NCBI RefSeq assembly: GCF_947501785.1
Contig: NZ_CANMXB010000001.1
Span: forward strand, 62,001 to 126,000
Reading direction: 5' to 3'
DNA from: an uncultured Litoreibacter sp.
GTDB taxonomy: Bacteria > Pseudomonadota > Alphaproteobacteria > Rhodobacterales > Rhodobacteraceae
DNA: 64,000 bases
Below are positions 36,663-45,757 of this stretch, one piece after another. Made by a program: the position numbers and the translations under genes. Under the pieces are notes generated by a model. It saw nothing but the letters and a program-made list of their open reading frames with translations. It did not search any database and had not been told where the DNA came from. How positions within the stretch are numbered: the first letter of the stretch is position 1; the number at the start of each line of letters is the position of its first letter.

Positions 36663-38912
36663 ATGGGGCTTCGCAGGTATTTTCGCAAACAGTCAGACGA
36701 CGTCATCCAACCCGAAGAGCGCCGGATCATCTCCAAATGCGTGGCTCCCGGCGACGTTGTGTTTGATGTCGGCGCGCATCACGGGCTGTGGTCCAAGGCC
36801 GTGCTGGAACAGGTGGGTGACGTTGACCTGCATGTGTTCGAGGCCACAAAGGGATCCTACGAAAAAATCGTTGAACAACTGGGTGACAAGGGCACGATCA
36901 ACCACGCGGCGGCCTCCCATACGGACGGCGAGATTGTGTTCAACACTTACCGCGACGACGACCGGCTCAGCTCTATCTACCGGCGCACCAGCGTGGAGGA
37001 CGACCTGCTGCCCGCAGGGTTCGAGGCAAACGCGGTTCCCGCCGTGGCGCTGGACAGCTATTGGACCGACCCGAAGAAACAGATCAACCTGCTGAAGATC
37101 GACGTGGAAGGCGCTGAATATGACGTGCTGCGCGGCGCGAACCGGCTTTTGAAGGCCGGGCAGGTCGACTACATACAGTTCGAATATGGCGGCACGTTTG
37201 AAGATGCAGGATTCACTCTGGGCAACGTGTGGTCCTACCTGCGCCGGTCCGGCTATGCGGTGTTCAAGGTGGGCAAACGCAATTTCACCGAGATCGAGCG
37301 CTTCACGCCCGCGATGGAGGATTACCGTTACGCCAACCTGTTGGCGGTGCATGAACGGCTCCGCTCGCGGTTTGTCGGCAAGCCCGAAGATATCGTGCTC
37401 TATGTCGACAAGATGAAGCGCTACGGCTTCAAACCCAAGGGCGTGCTGCATGTGGGCGCGCATCAGGGGCAGGAACTGCCGACCTACCGCACCAACAAGA
37501 TGAGCCCGATTGTTTTTGTGGAGGCCAACCCCGAGCTGGCCGGCGCCTTGCGCGACAAGACCGCGGGCGAAGCGGATATTCATGTCGTCGAAGGTGCTGC
37601 ATCGGATAAGGCGGGCACCGCGACGTTCAACATTGCGTCAATGGATCAGAGCAGCTCGCTGCTGCCCCTGGCCAAACATGCCGAACTGTACCCCAAGATC
37701 ACCTTCGACAAGGAGATCGAGGTCCGCACCATGACACTGGACGCCGCCATGGCGGAAACCGGCGTTGACCCGGCCTCGGTCAACATGCTGACGATGGATA
37801 TTCAGGGCGCGGAACTGATGGCACTGCGCGGGGCCACCGAGACGCTGAAACATATCGACGCCATCCAGACCGAGATCAACTATGACGAGCTCTACGAAGG
37901 TTGCCCGCATATCAGTGATCTGGACGCCTTCCTGTACCCGCTGGGCTTTCTACGCATCAAGACGATGACCCCCTACGACAAAGGCTGGGGCGACGCGGTT
38001 TATGTGAAGGCCCCGATGATCACCAACTCGGTGCTTGGGTCCATGGGCCGGTTCGCCAACAAGGCGTTTCAATACATGTTTCTGCGCACCTATGCGGCGG
38101 AGCACGGGTTTGAATTTGCCAACCTGCCTTGGGAAGGGGACGACATGTATCACGTCCGCCCGGGCAAGGCGACCTTGCCCAAACCGGGCCGGACCGTAGA
38201 GCAAACCAAATACGGGTTTGACGATTGCGACATCGTTAATGCGCCGGAGCCTTGGGCGGATGCCGATCTGAAGGGCTTTTTTCAGTACAACATGAAATAT
38301 TACGCGCCCTACCGTGCGGAGCTTGAGGCGGAGTTCGCCCATAAAGGCGTCTACCTTGAGGCAGGGCAGGCGATGCGGGTCGGGTTTGACGCCTTGGCCG
38401 GACCGGTGGCTGTGGTGCATCTACGGCGCGGCGATTATGGCACTGATATTTTCTTCCTGCCGCCCAACGACTGGTACGTCGATTGGCTGCGCGGGTTGCA
38501 GGCGAAAGAGCCGACCCTGCAGGTCTACATCGCTACCGACGACCCGACCGCGGCGGGCAATGATTTTGACGAGTTTGCCCTTGTGACGTCCGATCAGCTC
38601 GACCTGCCGCCTGTGGATCACGGGTTCTTCTACGATTTCACCGCGATGCGGCTGGCGGATCATGTCGCGATTGCCAATTCCAGCTTCTCCTTTTTGGCCG
38701 CGGCGTTGAACAGCACGGCGACGTCGACCGTCCGGCCGGACCCCGAGGCGGGCAAGCTGGTGGCGTTTGAGCCGTGGTCGTCAGACCCGTTGATCCGCAG
38801 CCACAAGGCCGAGGAGATGGGCGAGGATTACATGAGCGCCCGCGCCAAATCGCGCACCAAATACAAGACGCGCAAATTCATCAAAGGTTTGCTGCCGTGG
38901 GGCGGCAAGTGA
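36663..38912 (+). CDS. Three-domain fusion: two FkbM methyltransferase domains and a GT11-like domain
   Basis: A 749-residue protein with three recognisable parts. Residues about 20-235 are an FkbM-type methyltransferase (VVFDVGAHHGLWS; LLKIDVEGAEYDVLRGA). Residues about 250-450 are a second FkbM domain (GVLHVGAHQGQELPTY; MLTMDIQGAELMALRGA). Residues about 453-735 resemble a GT11 alpha-1,2-fucosyltransferase-like domain: GSMGRFANKAFQYMFLR stands where the GxGNQMFQ motif is, and VVHLRRGDYGTD is the donor-binding H-x-R-x-G/D motif. The C-terminus is basic. Likely role: sugar transfer and O-methylation on a polysaccharide or LPS part. I chose ATG 36663; GTG 36660 adds one residue. It overlaps a GT25 gene. 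Confidence 0.8.
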   Translation: MGLRRYFRKQSDDVIQPEERRIISKCVAPGDVVFDVGAHHGLWSKAVLEQVGDVDLHVFEATKGSYEKIVEQLGDKGTINHAAASHTDGEIVFNTYRDDDRLSSIYRRTSVEDDLLPAGFEANAVPAVALDSYWTDPKKQINLLKIDVEGAEYDVLRGANRLLKAGQVDYIQFEYGGTFEDAGFTLGNVWSYLRRSGYAVFKVGKRNFTEIERFTPAMEDYRYANLLAVHERLRSRFVGKPEDIVLYVDKMKRYGFKPKGVLHVGAHQGQELPTYRTNKMSPIVFVEANPELAGALRDKTAGEADIHVVEGAASDKAGTATFNIASMDQSSSLLPLAKHAELYPKITFDKEIEVRTMTLDAAMAETGVDPASVNMLTMDIQGAELMALRGATETLKHIDAIQTEINYDELYEGCPHISDLDAFLYPLGFLRIKTMTPYDKGWGDAVYVKAPMITNSVLGSMGRFANKAFQYMFLRTYAAEHGFEFANLPWEGDDMYHVRPGKATLPKPGRTVEQTKYGFDDCDIVNAPEPWADADLKGFFQYNMKYYAPYRAELEAEFAHKGVYLEAGQAMRVGFDALAGPVAVVHLRRGDYGTDIFFLPPNDWYVDWLRGLQAKEPTLQVYIATDDPTAAGNDFDEFALVTSDQLDLPPVDHGFFYDFTAMRLADHVAIANSSFSFLAAALNSTATSTVRPDPEAGKLVAFEPWSSDPLIRSHKAEEMGEDYMSARAKSRTKYKTRKFIKGLLPWGGK

Positions 38913-39733
38913 CACCCATCTACTACATCAATCTGGACCGCGTTCCCGAACGGCGGACCTTCATGGATGACCAGTTCGCGGCCCAGGGGCTGCGGGCAGA
39001 ACGTATCTCGGCGGTCGACGCCTTCGACAACCCACAACCCGCTGAATACTGCCCAGCCGGGTGGCTAAGCCGCTGGAGCCTGACCACATCCGAAGTCGCC
39101 TGTTTCGAAAGCCACCGGGTCGCATGGCGGGCGGTCCGTGATGGCGAGGCGCCATTCGGGGTCATCATGGAAGATGACGCGATCCTGAGTGCAGGGTTTG
39201 GCGATGCATTGGCCTCCCTTTCCGAAGCCGGGCGGCTGGCCGACGTCATCAAGCTGGATGGGGCCAATCAACCCCGCCGGTTGGGCCCTGTTGTCGATAT
39301 GGGCGGCGTGTCTCTGCGGCCGTTGATCCAGACCATCGGCAGCGCCGCTGCCTACGCGCTGAGCCGGGAAAGCGCGGCCCGGTTGGAAAAGCGCGCAGCG
39401 CGCTATTGCGACCATCTCGATGATTTCATCTTCACGCCCAGCCGTGATTGGCGGCCAATGCAGATGACGCCTGCCGTCGCGGTGCAGGGGATGTTTATCG
39501 AGGACGAGGCCAGCGACCGGGCTGACAGCGTCGACAACAGCGAACGCACCTCCGACACTCGCATCAACGCCGATGACGGGCGGGGGCCGCCTTTATACCG
39601 CCTTTCAAAAGAGCTGAAACGCGGCGGGCGCAAGCTGGGCTGGAAGCTCTGGGGTGATGGTCGCCTAATAGCCAATGGCGGGCTGATCGGATGCCCGCCA
39701 CTGGCCGATGATTTGGGTCAGTACCGCCGCTAA
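38909..39733 (+). CDS. Glycosyltransferase family 25 protein
   Basis: A 274-residue protein starting at GTG 38909, in a 4-base overlap with the stop of the fusion gene. The N-terminus, TPIYYINLDRVPERRTFMDD, is the GT25 (LPS core galactosyltransferase / procollagen-type) start. The SEVACFESHRVAWRA and GVIMEDDAILSAGF motifs hold the DxD-like EDD metal site. About 200 residues form the family domain; the last 60 residues are polar and basic. It probably adds a sugar to LPS or capsule. Its stop overlaps the stop of the convergent cpdB gene in a shared CTAA. Confidence 0.85.
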   Translation: MTPIYYINLDRVPERRTFMDDQFAAQGLRAERISAVDAFDNPQPAEYCPAGWLSRWSLTTSEVACFESHRVAWRAVRDGEAPFGVIMEDDAILSAGFGDALASLSEAGRLADVIKLDGANQPRRLGPVVDMGGVSLRPLIQTIGSAAAYALSRESAARLEKRAARYCDHLDDFIFTPSRDWRPMQMTPAVAVQGMFIEDEASDRADSVDNSERTSDTRINADDGRGPPLYRLSKELKRGGRKLGWKLWGDGRLIANGGLIGCPPLADDLGQYRR

Positions 39734-41688
39734 AGCGAGATACGGAACCGGGCGAACCCGTCCGGCCCGTCCCCGGCTTCCTCGATTGTGACGCCGGGTA
39801 CATCCGTTGCATAGGCTTTCGCCGCTGGCCCTGTGTCAAACAACACGGTCGTTCCCTCCATCGGTTTGAAGGTCCAGTTGGCGTCTGCGCGCGGGCTGAT
39901 CGTGCCTTTCTCGACGATGTAGCGCACGATGACGTCGCGGTTCGTGTCGGGGCCTTCAAAGATGGTCGTATCGGGCGTGGCCCCGGGGAAAGACCCACCG
40001 CCGCCCGCGCGGTAGTTGTTGGTCGCAATGATGAATTCCGCATTCATATCAAGCGGTTCGCCATTGTAGGTGAGGTTCACAATCCGCGAGGCATCCTCGT
40101 TCAGCAACACGCCCTTTGGGTCGTATTTCGACGGCTGCGACAGGTCGATCTGGTATTCGACCCCGTCGATCACATCGAAATTGTAGCTGGGGAAATCCGG
40201 GTTCAGCAGCACCACGTCCTGCGCGCCGGGCTCGACCTGATTGAAGATACCGGCGGAGCGTTCCAGCCAGTCCTTCACTTGGGTCCCCGTCACCCGCACC
40301 GCGCGGGCGGTGTTGGGGTAGAGATACAGGTCCGAGACGTTCTTGATCGCCACATCGCCTTCGGGCACGTCAGTGAAATACTCCGGCCCGCCGCGACCAC
40401 CGGCCTTGAATGGTGCCGCAGCCGACAGGATCGGCAGGCCCTCATGTTCGGTGCCCTTCATCATCTGCTCGATATACCAAAGCTGGGCAATCGACACGAT
40501 TTGCACGGACGGGTCATCCGCCACCAAGGCGAAGTAGCTGTGCAGCGGCGCGTCGGTTTTGCCAACTGCGCGGCGCACATAGGCCAGCGTCTCGTCATGC
40601 TCTTGCTGCACAGAGGCAAGCACCGCTTCATCGCTTTCCACCAGCGCCGTGGTCGAACGATCCTCGTTGCGCTTGGAAATGGGCCGCGCCTCGGATTCAG
40701 CAGAAACCACACGCCATTCATTGCCGTCCTTCTCGACCAGCAGGTCGATCAGCCCCATATGGCTGCCCCAGAAGCCCCCCATCACCGCAGGCGTACCCAT
40801 CAACGTGCCCGCATCCAGGTCGGTGCCGGTGAAGTTCTCGTAGGCAGGTGAGGGGAAGACCAGATGGCTGTGGCCAGTCAAAATGGCGTCGACGCCGTCC
40901 AGACCCGCCAGCGGCACCGCCGCGTTTTCCATTCCGTCCTCCGCCGTCGGTGCGCCGATACCGGAATGCGACAGAGCGACGATAATGTCCGCGCCTTGTT
41001 CCTTCATCTGCGGCAGGTAGGCCTGCGCGGTCTCGATGACGTCGCGGGCCTGAACGTTGCCTTCCAGATGGCGGCGGTCCCAGCCCATGATCTGCGGCGG
41101 CACGAAGCCGATGAGGCCGACCTTGATGTCATGTTCGACCCCCGCGCCGTCTGTGACCTTATGATCGAGGATCACATAGGGCGGGATCAGCGTTTTGTCC
41201 TTGGTGGGGTCGCTGCCCATTTCGGTGACCACGTTGGCATTCACCACCGGGAAATTCGCGCCCGCAAGCGCCTTCATCAGGAACTCCAGCCCGTAGTTGA
41301 ATTCATGGTTGCCCAGCGTGGAGGCATCAAAGCCCAGCGTGTTCATCGCCTCGATCACCGGGTGCAGGTCGCCTTCCTTCATGCCCCGCTCGTAGGCGAT
41401 GTAGTCGCCCATCGGGTTGCCCTGCAGGAAGTCGCCATTGTCGATCAGCAGCGAATTGGTGGCCTCGTCCCGGATCGCCTTGATCAGGGAGGCGGTGCGG
41501 GCCAGCCCAACGGTGTCGCGGGGTTTGTCGGCGTAATAGTCGTAAGGGAAAACATGCACATGCAGGTCGGTGGTCTCCATGATCCGCAGATGTGCTTGGT
41601 TGGTGGCGGCGCGGGCCGAGAACGGGTGCAGCGCGATCAGCCCTGCGGTCCCTGCGACAAAGCCACGACGGGTGAGTTGAATGGTCAT
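39730..41688 (-). CDS. cpdB: Periplasmic 2',3'-cyclic-nucleotide 2'-phosphodiesterase/3'-nucleotidase
   Basis: A 652-residue exported enzyme. It starts MTIQLTRRGFVAGTAGLIAL, a twin-arginine (Tat) signal (TRRGFVAG), followed by the metallophosphatase domain (MTTDLHVHVF-like METTDLHVHV, NGDFLQGNPMGDY, TLGNHEFNYG, LTGHSHLVFP) and the C-terminal 5'-nucleotidase domain with ATNNYRAGGGGSFPG. It hydrolyses 2',3'-cyclic nucleotides and 3'-nucleotides in the periplasm to scavenge phosphate and nucleosides. I chose ATG 41686-41688; codons further upstream lack family similarity. The Tat signal rather than a Sec signal is notable for this family. Confidence 0.92.
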   Translation of the reverse strand: MTIQLTRRGFVAGTAGLIALHPFSARAATNQAHLRIMETTDLHVHVFPYDYYADKPRDTVGLARTASLIKAIRDEATNSLLIDNGDFLQGNPMGDYIAYERGMKEGDLHPVIEAMNTLGFDASTLGNHEFNYGLEFLMKALAGANFPVVNANVVTEMGSDPTKDKTLIPPYVILDHKVTDGAGVEHDIKVGLIGFVPPQIMGWDRRHLEGNVQARDVIETAQAYLPQMKEQGADIIVALSHSGIGAPTAEDGMENAAVPLAGLDGVDAILTGHSHLVFPSPAYENFTGTDLDAGTLMGTPAVMGGFWGSHMGLIDLLVEKDGNEWRVVSAESEARPISKRNEDRSTTALVESDEAVLASVQQEHDETLAYVRRAVGKTDAPLHSYFALVADDPSVQIVSIAQLWYIEQMMKGTEHEGLPILSAAAPFKAGGRGGPEYFTDVPEGDVAIKNVSDLYLYPNTARAVRVTGTQVKDWLERSAGIFNQVEPGAQDVVLLNPDFPSYNFDVIDGVEYQIDLSQPSKYDPKGVLLNEDASRIVNLTYNGEPLDMNAEFIIATNNYRAGGGGSFPGATPDTTIFEGPDTNRDVIVRYIVEKGTISPRADANWTFKPMEGTTVLFDTGPAAKAYATDVPGVTIEEAGDGPDGFARFRISL

Positions 41689-41888
41689 AGACGAATCCCC
41701 CTTGGTTAATTTTCTTGGAATGAACGCGCCGAGTGTAATGCCGTTGTGACAAAACACGAAATGGCGGGATGCCTTACCGGCTGGCCTTTGCCGAAAAAGA
41801 TGCGTTGTTGATCGAATAATAGGCGACCCCCAAGCGTTACCTTCTTAACCCCGGCACTTCCGCGTGGGGAATTTCTGGGAGGACCCTC

Positions 41889-42488
41889 ATGTTCAAATCT
41901 TTCAAAACCCTCGCGCTTGTCGCCAGCCTGATGGCCGCAGGATCAATGGCTTACGCCGATGGCCACGCCAAAGGTTGGACGCTGGATGGCGACAATTCCC
42001 GCCTCGTGTTCGGCTCTATCAAAGGCGACACAACGGGCGAGGCGCACAGCTTCAACACCATCTCAGGCGCAGTTGGCGCGGATGGCGCGGCGATGATCGA
42101 GGTCGACCTGGCCTCCGTGCAAACCAATATCGACATTCGCAACGAACGCATGTTGGAGCATGTTTTCAAAGGCGCGGGCACCGCGACGCTGTCTGCCAAT
42201 ATCGACATGTCCGAGGTCAGCGAACTGCCAGTTGGCGGCATGACCACCTTCGAGATCGAGGGCACCCTGTCGCTGCTGGGCTCAGAGGTTGATCTGGACG
42301 CCGAAATGTTCGCGGTCCGACTGTCTGACACCTCCGCCATGGTGACGACCAACAACATCATCTTTGTTGAGACCGAAGACCTTGGCATCACCGAGGGCGT
42401 CAACAAGCTGATGGAACTGGCCAGCCTGGATTCCATCACCCGCACCTCGCCAGTGGTGATGCGGCTTGTGTTCAATCTCGACGAGTAG
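41889..42488 (+). CDS. YceI-family periplasmic protein
   Basis: A 199-residue protein with a Sec signal peptide (residues 1-23, ending AYA-D). The mature region is a lipocalin-like YceI barrel, with WTLDGDNSRLVFGSIKGDT near its start, QTNIDIRNERMLEHVFKG and GTLSLLGSEVDLDAEMF. YceI proteins bind polyisoprenoids or similar amphiphiles in the periplasm. The ATG at 41889 follows TGGGAGGACC. A 200-base gap separates it from the divergent cpdB start; I see no clear operator there. It converges with the dehalogenase-like gene. Confidence 0.88.
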   Translation: MFKSFKTLALVASLMAAGSMAYADGHAKGWTLDGDNSRLVFGSIKGDTTGEAHSFNTISGAVGADGAAMIEVDLASVQTNIDIRNERMLEHVFKGAGTATLSANIDMSEVSELPVGGMTTFEIEGTLSLLGSEVDLDAEMFAVRLSDTSAMVTTNNIIFVETEDLGITEGVNKLMELASLDSITRTSPVVMRLVFNLDE

Positions 42489-42509
42489 AAACCAGGGCCC
42501 GGGGGCGGC

Positions 42510-43409
42510 CTATGCGCCGCCCTCGCGCGACACCGCGCCGACCCCCAAAAACACGAACGCTTCTCGCAAGACGCGTTCGGGCAGCTCTTCGGCCAGATAA
42601 TGCGCGCCGGGCAGCGATTTGCCGGTGACGGTCTCCGCCCTGAGCTTCCACAGTTCCAGACAGTCGAAATAGGCCTCGATCGCGCCATGCGCGCCCCAAA
42701 GCACATGGATGGGGCAGGTCAGCTTTCGGGCTCCGTCCGCGTCGTCATGGGCGATATCGATGGTCGCCGCGGCGCGATAGTCCTCGCACGACGCATGGAT
42801 CACCGCCTTGTTGGAAAACGCGTTGTGATAGGCATCGCGCGCCTCGTCGGAGAACGGCCCGTCGCCCGCCGCGCCGAAGGTGCATTTCTTGTTCCAGAAG
42901 TCACGCGGGTCAGCCTCGATCATCCGCTCGGGCAGGGGATAGGGCTCGGTCAGGTAGAACCAATGCGCGTAGGTGCGCGCAAAACCCAGCGTGGTGTTTG
43001 CGTACATCTCCCGCGTGGGCGCAATGTCGAGGATGATCATCTTGCGCACCGCGTAGGGGCTGTCCATGCCCAACCGGTGCGCCACCCGCGCGCCGCGGTC
43101 ATGGGCCATGATGTCGAAAGTCTTGAACCCGAAGCCGCGCATCAACGCCACCATATCGGCGGCCATCTCGCGCTTGGACATTTGGCTGTGGTCGTCGCGG
43201 GTGCGTGGGCAGGTAGACGCCCCGTAGCCGCGCAGATCGGGCGCAATCACCGTGAACCGCTTTGCCAGATCGGGGGCCATCTTGTGCCACATCACATGGG
43301 TTTGCGGGTACCCGTGCAGCAACAGCAGCGGCGGACCCGACCCTCCGACCCGGCCATGAATTGTAACGTCGCCGATGACGTGGGCGAAACTCTTGAAACC
43401 TTCGAACAT
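42510..43409 (-). CDS. Alpha/beta hydrolase, haloacetate-dehalogenase-like
   Basis: A 299-residue alpha/beta-fold hydrolase. Motifs include the oxyanion region LLLLHGYPQTHVMWHKMAPD and the nucleophile region MAHDRGARVAHRLGMDSP, in which Asp takes the place of the usual Ser as in haloacetate dehalogenases and epoxide hydrolases. CEDYRAAATIDIAHDDADGA also matches the fluoroacetate dehalogenase group. A late His is expected near PGAHYLAEELPERV. Hydrolytic dehalogenation is likely but not proven; many such homologues are epoxide hydrolases. I chose ATG 43407-43409, with the upstream residues lacking similarity. It is divergent from the Lol genes. Confidence 0.8.
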   Translation of the reverse strand: MFEGFKSFAHVIGDVTIHGRVGGSGPPLLLLHGYPQTHVMWHKMAPDLAKRFTVIAPDLRGYGASTCPRTRDDHSQMSKREMAADMVALMRGFGFKTFDIMAHDRGARVAHRLGMDSPYAVRKMIILDIAPTREMYANTTLGFARTYAHWFYLTEPYPLPERMIEADPRDFWNKKCTFGAAGDGPFSDEARDAYHNAFSNKAVIHASCEDYRAAATIDIAHDDADGARKLTCPIHVLWGAHGAIEAYFDCLELWKLRAETVTGKSLPGAHYLAEELPERVLREAFVFLGVGAVSREGGA

Positions 43410-43513
43410 GGGGTAACGATAAGCGGTTTGCCGCCCCGTGCAAGGGGCGGGTGCCAACTTGACCTTCGCGTCCTTAAGGCGCACATCTGGTTTCAGGCAA
43501 GCAGGAGACCAAC

Positions 43514-44803
43514 GTGGCCAAGATCACGGGAACCAAAACCGCCCCCTTTGCGGGGTTCGAGTGGATGATCGCATGGCGCTACATCCGCGCCAAACGAGCC
43601 GAGGGCGGCGTGTCGGTCATGACTTGGATTTCGCTCATTGGCATCACGCTGGCCGTGGCCGCGCTGATCATCACCTTGGCCGTGCGGTCGGGGTTCCGCT
43701 ACGAATTTGTTGATACGATCTTGGGCGCGAACGCCCATATCACCGTCTATGACGCGGGCGCGAATGCGGGTTCGGCGCGGGTGATTTCGGATTATGACGC
43801 GCGGGCGAAAGCCATTTCCACCGCAGACGGCGTGGTCCGCGCCGCGCCTTTGGTCAAGGGCCAGGTCATGGCCACAGGCCGTGGCCGCAACGCAGGCGTC
43901 GAAGTGTTCGGCATCCGCGCCAGCGATTTCGAGGGCATCCGCCGCGTGATTGAACCGCAAGAGGCCTATGGCGACTGGTCGCGCTTTGACGAGGGCATTG
44001 CCATCGGGTCCGGCGTGGCGCGTGAACTAGGCGTGGGGCCGGGCGACAAGATCCGGCTGATCTCGCCTAACGGGACGAAAACGCCGTTTGGCACCTCGCC
44101 GCGCGTTGCTGCGTTCGAGGTGGTCTACGTCTTCCGCGTCGGCCGCTACGACATTGATCGAACGCGCGTCTACATGCCGTTTGAAAAGGCGCAGGATTAC
44201 TTCAACCGCGAGGGGTTGGCCGACGAAATTGAAGTCATTCTGGACGACCCGGAAAACATCGCAAAAGGCGAAATCGAGGTCATGAAAGTCGCAGGTAACA
44301 ACGTGCTGCTTTGGACATGGCGTGACTCGTCAGGTGCGTTCCTGCAGGCGCTGGAGATGGAGGATAACGTCATGTTCCTCATCCTCGGCATCCTTGTCCT
44401 CATTGCATCCATGAACATCGTCTCAGGTCTGATTATGCTGGTGAAGAACAAGGGTCGCGACATCGGCATCCTGCGCACGATGGGGCTGTCTGAGGGCTCC
44501 GTGCTGCGCGTCTTCTTCATTTGCGGCGCGGGCATTGGCGTTATTGGCACCATCGCGGGGCTGATCCTCGGTTGCCTCTTCGCCATCTACATTGACCAGA
44601 TTTTCGACGTGGTGAATTACATCGCGGGCGGTGGGGTCTGGGACCCGTCCGTGCGGATGATTTCCAAGCTACCGGCACGGCTGGAAATGGGCGATGTCAT
44701 GTCCGCCATCTCCCTGTCGCTGTTTCTCAGCTTCGTCGTTACCATCTTCCCCGCCCGCCGCGCGGCGCGGATGAACCCGGTGGAGGCCTTGCGCTATGAG
44801 TGA
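43514..44803 (+). CDS. lolC: LolC/LolE-type lipoprotein-releasing permease
   Basis: A 429-residue inner-membrane subunit of the LolCDE complex, which releases lipoproteins from the inner membrane to LolA. It has a first membrane helix near residues 38-60 ([18 protein letters not shown]), a large periplasmic domain (about 60-270), and three C-terminal helices beginning [19 protein letters not shown], with the signature [20 protein letters not shown]. It starts at GTG 43514 after AGGAGACC. It ends inside the start of lolD. Alphaproteobacteria usually have one fused LolC/E-type permease, so the C/E label is arbitrary. Confidence 0.92.
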   Translation: MAKITGTKTAPFAGFEWMIAWRYIRAKRAEGGVSVMTWISLIGITLAVAALIITLAVRSGFRYEFVDTILGANAHITVYDAGANAGSARVISDYDARAKAISTADGVVRAAPLVKGQVMATGRGRNAGVEVFGIRASDFEGIRRVIEPQEAYGDWSRFDEGIAIGSGVARELGVGPGDKIRLISPNGTKTPFGTSPRVAAFEVVYVFRVGRYDIDRTRVYMPFEKAQDYFNREGLADEIEVILDDPENIAKGEIEVMKVAGNNVLLWTWRDSSGAFLQALEMEDNVMFLILGILVLIASMNIVSGLIMLVKNKGRDIGILRTMGLSEGSVLRVFFICGAGIGVIGTIAGLILGCLFAIYIDQIFDVVNYIAGGGVWDPSVRMISKLPARLEMGDVMSAISLSLFLSFVVTIFPARRAARMNPVEALRYE

Positions 44804-45473
44804 TGTGGCCATTCGCCTGACGGGCATCAAGAAGCATTACAATGCAGGTAAACCCAACGAAATTCAGGTGCTGCGCGGGGCCGAGCTGTCAGTAGGGCGC
44901 GGCGAAGTCGTGGCTTTGGTCGCACCTTCGGGGGCGGGCAAATCAACGCTGCTGCATATAGCAGGGCTGCTCGATACGCCTGACGCAGGCAAGGTGGAAA
45001 TCGCGGGGGAGGACCTCACCGGCCGCTCCGACCGCGCGCGGACCAATGCGCGGCGGTCGCAGATCGGGTTCGTATACCAATTCCACCACCTACTGCCGGA
45101 ATTCACCGCCGCCGAGAACATTCTGCTGCCGCAGCTGGCCGCGGGCATTTCGCGCAAAGAGGCCGAGGCGCGGGCGCAAGAGTTGCTCGACAAGGTCGGC
45201 GTCGGCAAACGGGCGGATCACCGCCCCGGCGCTTTGTCCGGCGGCGAACAGCAGCGCGTCGCCTTCTGCCGTGCCTTGGCGAATGGGCCGGGGTTGTTGC
45301 TGGCGGATGAGCCCACCGGCAATCTGGACCCGGCGACCTCCGACCAGGTGTTCGAGGCGCTGATAGCCCTGGCGCGCGACACGGGGCTGGCCGCGCTGAT
45401 TGCCACGCATAATATGGAGCTGGCCGCCCGCATGGACCGCACGGTCAGGCTGCAGGACGGGGTGCTGGTGTAG
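44796..45473 (+). CDS. lolD: Lipoprotein-releasing ATPase LolD
   Basis: A 225-residue ABC ATPase that powers lipoprotein release. Walker A is [18 protein letters not shown], the Q-loop is near [20 protein letters not shown], the ABC signature is [16 protein letters not shown], Walker B is [13 protein letters not shown] and the H-loop is [13 protein letters not shown]. The [14 protein letters not shown] loop is the form typical of LolD. Its start lies inside the end of the permease gene (8-base overlap), so the two are translated together. A 284-base gap follows before the convergent hydrolase gene. Confidence 0.94.
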   Translation: MSDVAIRLTGIKKHYNAGKPNEIQVLRGAELSVGRGEVVALVAPSGAGKSTLLHIAGLLDTPDAGKVEIAGEDLTGRSDRARTNARRSQIGFVYQFHHLLPEFTAAENILLPQLAAGISRKEAEARAQELLDKVGVGKRADHRPGALSGGEQQRVAFCRALANGPGLLLADEPTGNLDPATSDQVFEALIALARDTGLAALIATHNMELAARMDRTVRLQDGVLV

Positions 45474-45757
45474 CCGATCCCGCCAAGCTGCGCGCGGTGG
45501 GGTCAGGTTTCGTTATATCTTGCGCGCTAGAACCCGTCCCTGGATATCCAAACACAAAACTTGTGGCATGAGGGCGCTGGTCGGGACGTGGCAATCCCGG
45601 CGGACTTGGGCGCTCACTTTGCTTCACATGTGAAGACAGAATGGTGCGGGGGAAACCCCGTCTCGCGGCCACGATCTATTGGCGGGCCCGCTTTTCACGA
45701 ACATTCCCACCATGAGCAGATGCGGCAACGTCGGCGGGGCAGGACCCGCCGGCGCAA
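45474..45757. other. 284-base gap between convergent genes, possible structured RNA
   Basis: No convincing gene is seen. Hairpins exist: CGGGA-TCCCG arms near 45583-45599, CGGGG-GAAA-CCCCG at about 45648-45661, and GCGGGCCCGC at about 45683-45692 followed by four T. A -10-like TATATC lies near 45514. These could mark terminators of the two converging genes or a small RNA, but no known RNA family is recognised. 6S RNA was considered and not supported. Confidence 0.3.

Noticed and set aside
45474-45757. 6S RNA or SRP RNA in the lolD gap
   Set aside because: No closing stem with a central bubble or SRP core motif could be recognised, so no RNA family is assigned.
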